Assembly: GCA_965216395.1 (NCBI GenBank)
Contig: OZ244156.1
Location: 124,001 to 188,000 of the forward strand
Length of the DNA: 64,000 nt
Direction: 5' to 3'
From: CAZBXD01 sp965216395
GTDB taxonomy: Bacteria; Pseudomonadota; Alphaproteobacteria; Micavibrionales; SZUA-601
A model generated the notes under the pieces. The model worked only from the letters and a program-made list of their open reading frames with translations. It did not search any database and was not told the DNA's origin. Below, in pieces: positions 62,866 to 64,000 of this stretch (position 1 is the stretch's first letter; each line of letters opens with the position of its first letter). The position numbers and the translations under genes are program-made.

Positions 62866-63624
62866 TTAAAAAACGTTTACGGCTAAAACGAATCCAAGAC
62901 AAACACAAATAAATCCTACCAGACGAACCATAACGGATAAGTTAATGGACTCTAAAAAAGTTTCAAATCCGATGCCAATAATATTAAAAATAAGACCACT
63001 CAGGCCAAATCCAAGCCAAAAAGAAACCAAACTTGTTTCACCGATATCATTGATTGTATGGGTAAAACCAAGCCCAAGTCCGGCCAAAGCGGCAAAGACA
63101 AGTGCGATATAAGCAGGTAAAGTAAATTGCATACCAACCATGGCCCCTACAACCATCGACAGGACAACACCAATAACGCCATTCGTGGTCATGTCAGGTA
63201 AATAAGGCGTGCTGGCAAAGGTCAGATCAGGTTGCCATTGGGGATGAAACGCACTGATGAAAGCGGCGGCAACAATACTGACAAATAATACGATGGGGAC
63301 CGCCCAGATTGTAGATAATTTACCACTTTCTTGACCTGTCCATAGGCCAAAACAAAACATAATCACCATAAAAACAGGTTGAAAAAGCGGCATTAACATC
63401 CCTCTTAAAAAAGGACGACTTGTGGTGTTTTTGGTCAAAATATCACGCGCTTGTTTTAAGTCTTCAACGAAATCAGAGGAAGGCGCTTGAGAAGAACTTG
63501 TGGTTGACACCGTCGATGTGTCACTTGTTATCTCTTGTGCATAGACTTTAGAATGAGGGACCACAAAAAGAGTGGTTAATATGATAGTTATTAAAATAAA
63601 AAACCTTTGATAAATATTGCGCAT
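62866..63624 (-). CDS. HupE/UreJ-like membrane protein
   Basis: 252 residues, with GGGAG about 9 bp before the ATG. Signal peptide (FILITIILTTLFVVPHSKVYAQ), a Ser/Thr-rich mature start, then FLRGMLMPLFQPVFMVIMFC FGLWTGQ (split for length) and five or six further helices, including VFAALAGLGLGFTHTIND. The layout and the GLWTGQ and late FTH motifs resemble HupE/UreJ, a family of nickel-uptake accessory proteins, but the metal-binding His residues of the classic motif HP...DH are poorly conserved. Family membership is tentative. It is encoded 68 bp upstream of the NlpC/P60 gene on the same strand. Confidence 0.6.
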   Translation of the reverse strand: MRNIYQRFFILITIILTTLFVVPHSKVYAQEITSDTSTVSTTSSSQAPSSDFVEDLKQARDILTKNTTSRPFLRGMLMPLFQPVFMVIMFCFGLWTGQESGKLSTIWAVPIVLFVSIVAAAFISAFHPQWQPDLTFASTPYLPDMTTNGVIGVVLSMVVGAMVGMQFTLPAYIALVFAALAGLGLGFTHTINDIGETSLVSFWLGFGLSGLIFNIIGIGFETFLESINLSVMVRLVGFICVCLGFVLAVNVF

Positions 63625-63679
63625 TTTGAATCTCCCTTTAACACGATCTATTTATAATCGAGAGAGCGTTTATGAGATA

Positions 63680-64000
63680 TTAATATCCCAAAGCCTTTTG
63701 GACTTTATCTCGTAAGATTAAATATCGATCATGGGTTTTTTGATAGGATAAAATAAATGCGCGTGTAGTGGTAAATCCTTTTGTTTTAGGTTCGGCCTTT
63801 GTAAAAATTGTCTTTGGAGGGAACTGCCCTTTTGTAAAATCGATATATTCGTCTGCAACTTGATTGAAATAATGATCTTGAGCGACCAGATTATTGGAAT
63901 TCAAGGCTTGACACCAAAGAATTTGCCCTCCCATATAATCTTGTACGATGCATGACGTCACCGCGCATTGTCCATAAGATGGGTTGCTTGTTTTCCAGTT
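63680..64000 (-). CDS. YunG-like protein, partial (5' end beyond window)
   Basis: At least 107 residues; the frame is open to the window edge, and the GTG at 63961 is internal, not the start. Core NPSYGQCAVTSCIVQDYMGG with Cys, then DHYFNQVADEYIDFTKGQFP, which I recall as the pattern of the YunG family of small uncharacterised proteins. The C-terminus is SYQKTHDRYLILRDKVQKAL. It is possibly a papain-like fold, with Cys in GQCAVT and His in DHYFN, but this is inference. The rest is outside the window. Confidence 0.65.
   Translation of the reverse strand, partial: NWKTSNPSYGQCAVTSCIVQDYMGGQILWCQALNSNNLVAQDHYFNQVADEYIDFTKGQFPPKTIFTKAEPKTKGFTTTRAFILSYQKTHDRYLILRDKVQKALGY

Noticed and set aside
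1..64000. CRISPR arrays, insertion sequences, prophage
   Set aside because: No regularly spaced repeats, transposase motifs or phage structural genes were seen by eye.

Overview
The window reads as a stretch of an AT-rich alphaproteobacterial chromosome. Class-level clues are the prfA-prmC-DUF4167-clpB block, a DUF1674 (SDHAF4-like) small gene, a short alphaproteobacterial-type flagellin, a 17-kDa-surface-antigen-like lipoprotein, a DivL-like atypical kinase beside ahcY, and a regulatory PTS (EI, HPr, EIIA-Man) with no sugar permease. I cannot fix the genus. No insertion sequence, prophage or CRISPR array was seen.

Region 1 (about 0-16 kb) is the accessory part. The minus strand from 13.07 kb down to 2.5 kb carries icmL-icmK-icmE-icmG-icmC-icmD(x3)-icmJ-icmB, the core of a type IVB (Dot/Icm, IncI-like) secretion system, in the Legionella/ColIb-P9 order. 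It has a short IcmE/DotG, a long IcmG/DotF-like protein, an IcmC/DotE with an extra IcmD-like half, and three tandem IcmD/DotP-like genes. Three Tad pilus-type genes (TadE, TadE/F, TadG with a vWA domain) follow icmB on the same strand. Divergent from icmL is a translationally coupled pair of paralogous exported proteins of no family I recognise; they are the best candidates for an undescribed component. A single flagellin with a strong terminator comes next. The coupling complex (DotL/M), DotA-D, DotU and IcmF are not in the window.

Region 2 (16.8-36.5 kb) is mostly housekeeping: SRP RNA, dnaX, ybaB, a D,D-carboxypeptidase, xthA, DUF1674, bcp, a YhdP/AsmA-like protein, a broken ABC exporter, tyrS, a DedA-type membrane protein with a mercuric-reductase-like flavoprotein, a chemoreceptor, a solute-binding protein, an XRE regulator, elongator tRNA-Met, yjjX and an arginase-family enzyme. 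The ABC exporter lacks its signature motif, Walker B and H-loop and has a frame break in a T8 run.

Region 3 (36.5-54.7 kb) holds the DivL-like pseudokinase (Tyr for His), ahcY, nagZ, the PTS trio (HPr with Asp at the regulatory Ser site), comM, a pair of unknown genes, rodA, ubiH, ubiG, a RodZ-like protein, prfA, prmC and DUF4167.

Region 4 (54.8-64 kb) holds clpB, an Rcp1-type response regulator with its PAS kinase, fabI, a 17-kDa-antigen-like lipoprotein, a MipA/OmpV protein, an NlpC/P60 hydrolase, a HupE/UreJ-like membrane protein and a YunG-like gene that runs off the end. Several small or mis-started genes were resolved by reading ribosome-binding sites: DUF1674 at 21433-21603, a 58-residue protein at 21252-21428, SRP RNA masked by an over-long dnaX frame, and trimmed starts for about a dozen genes.
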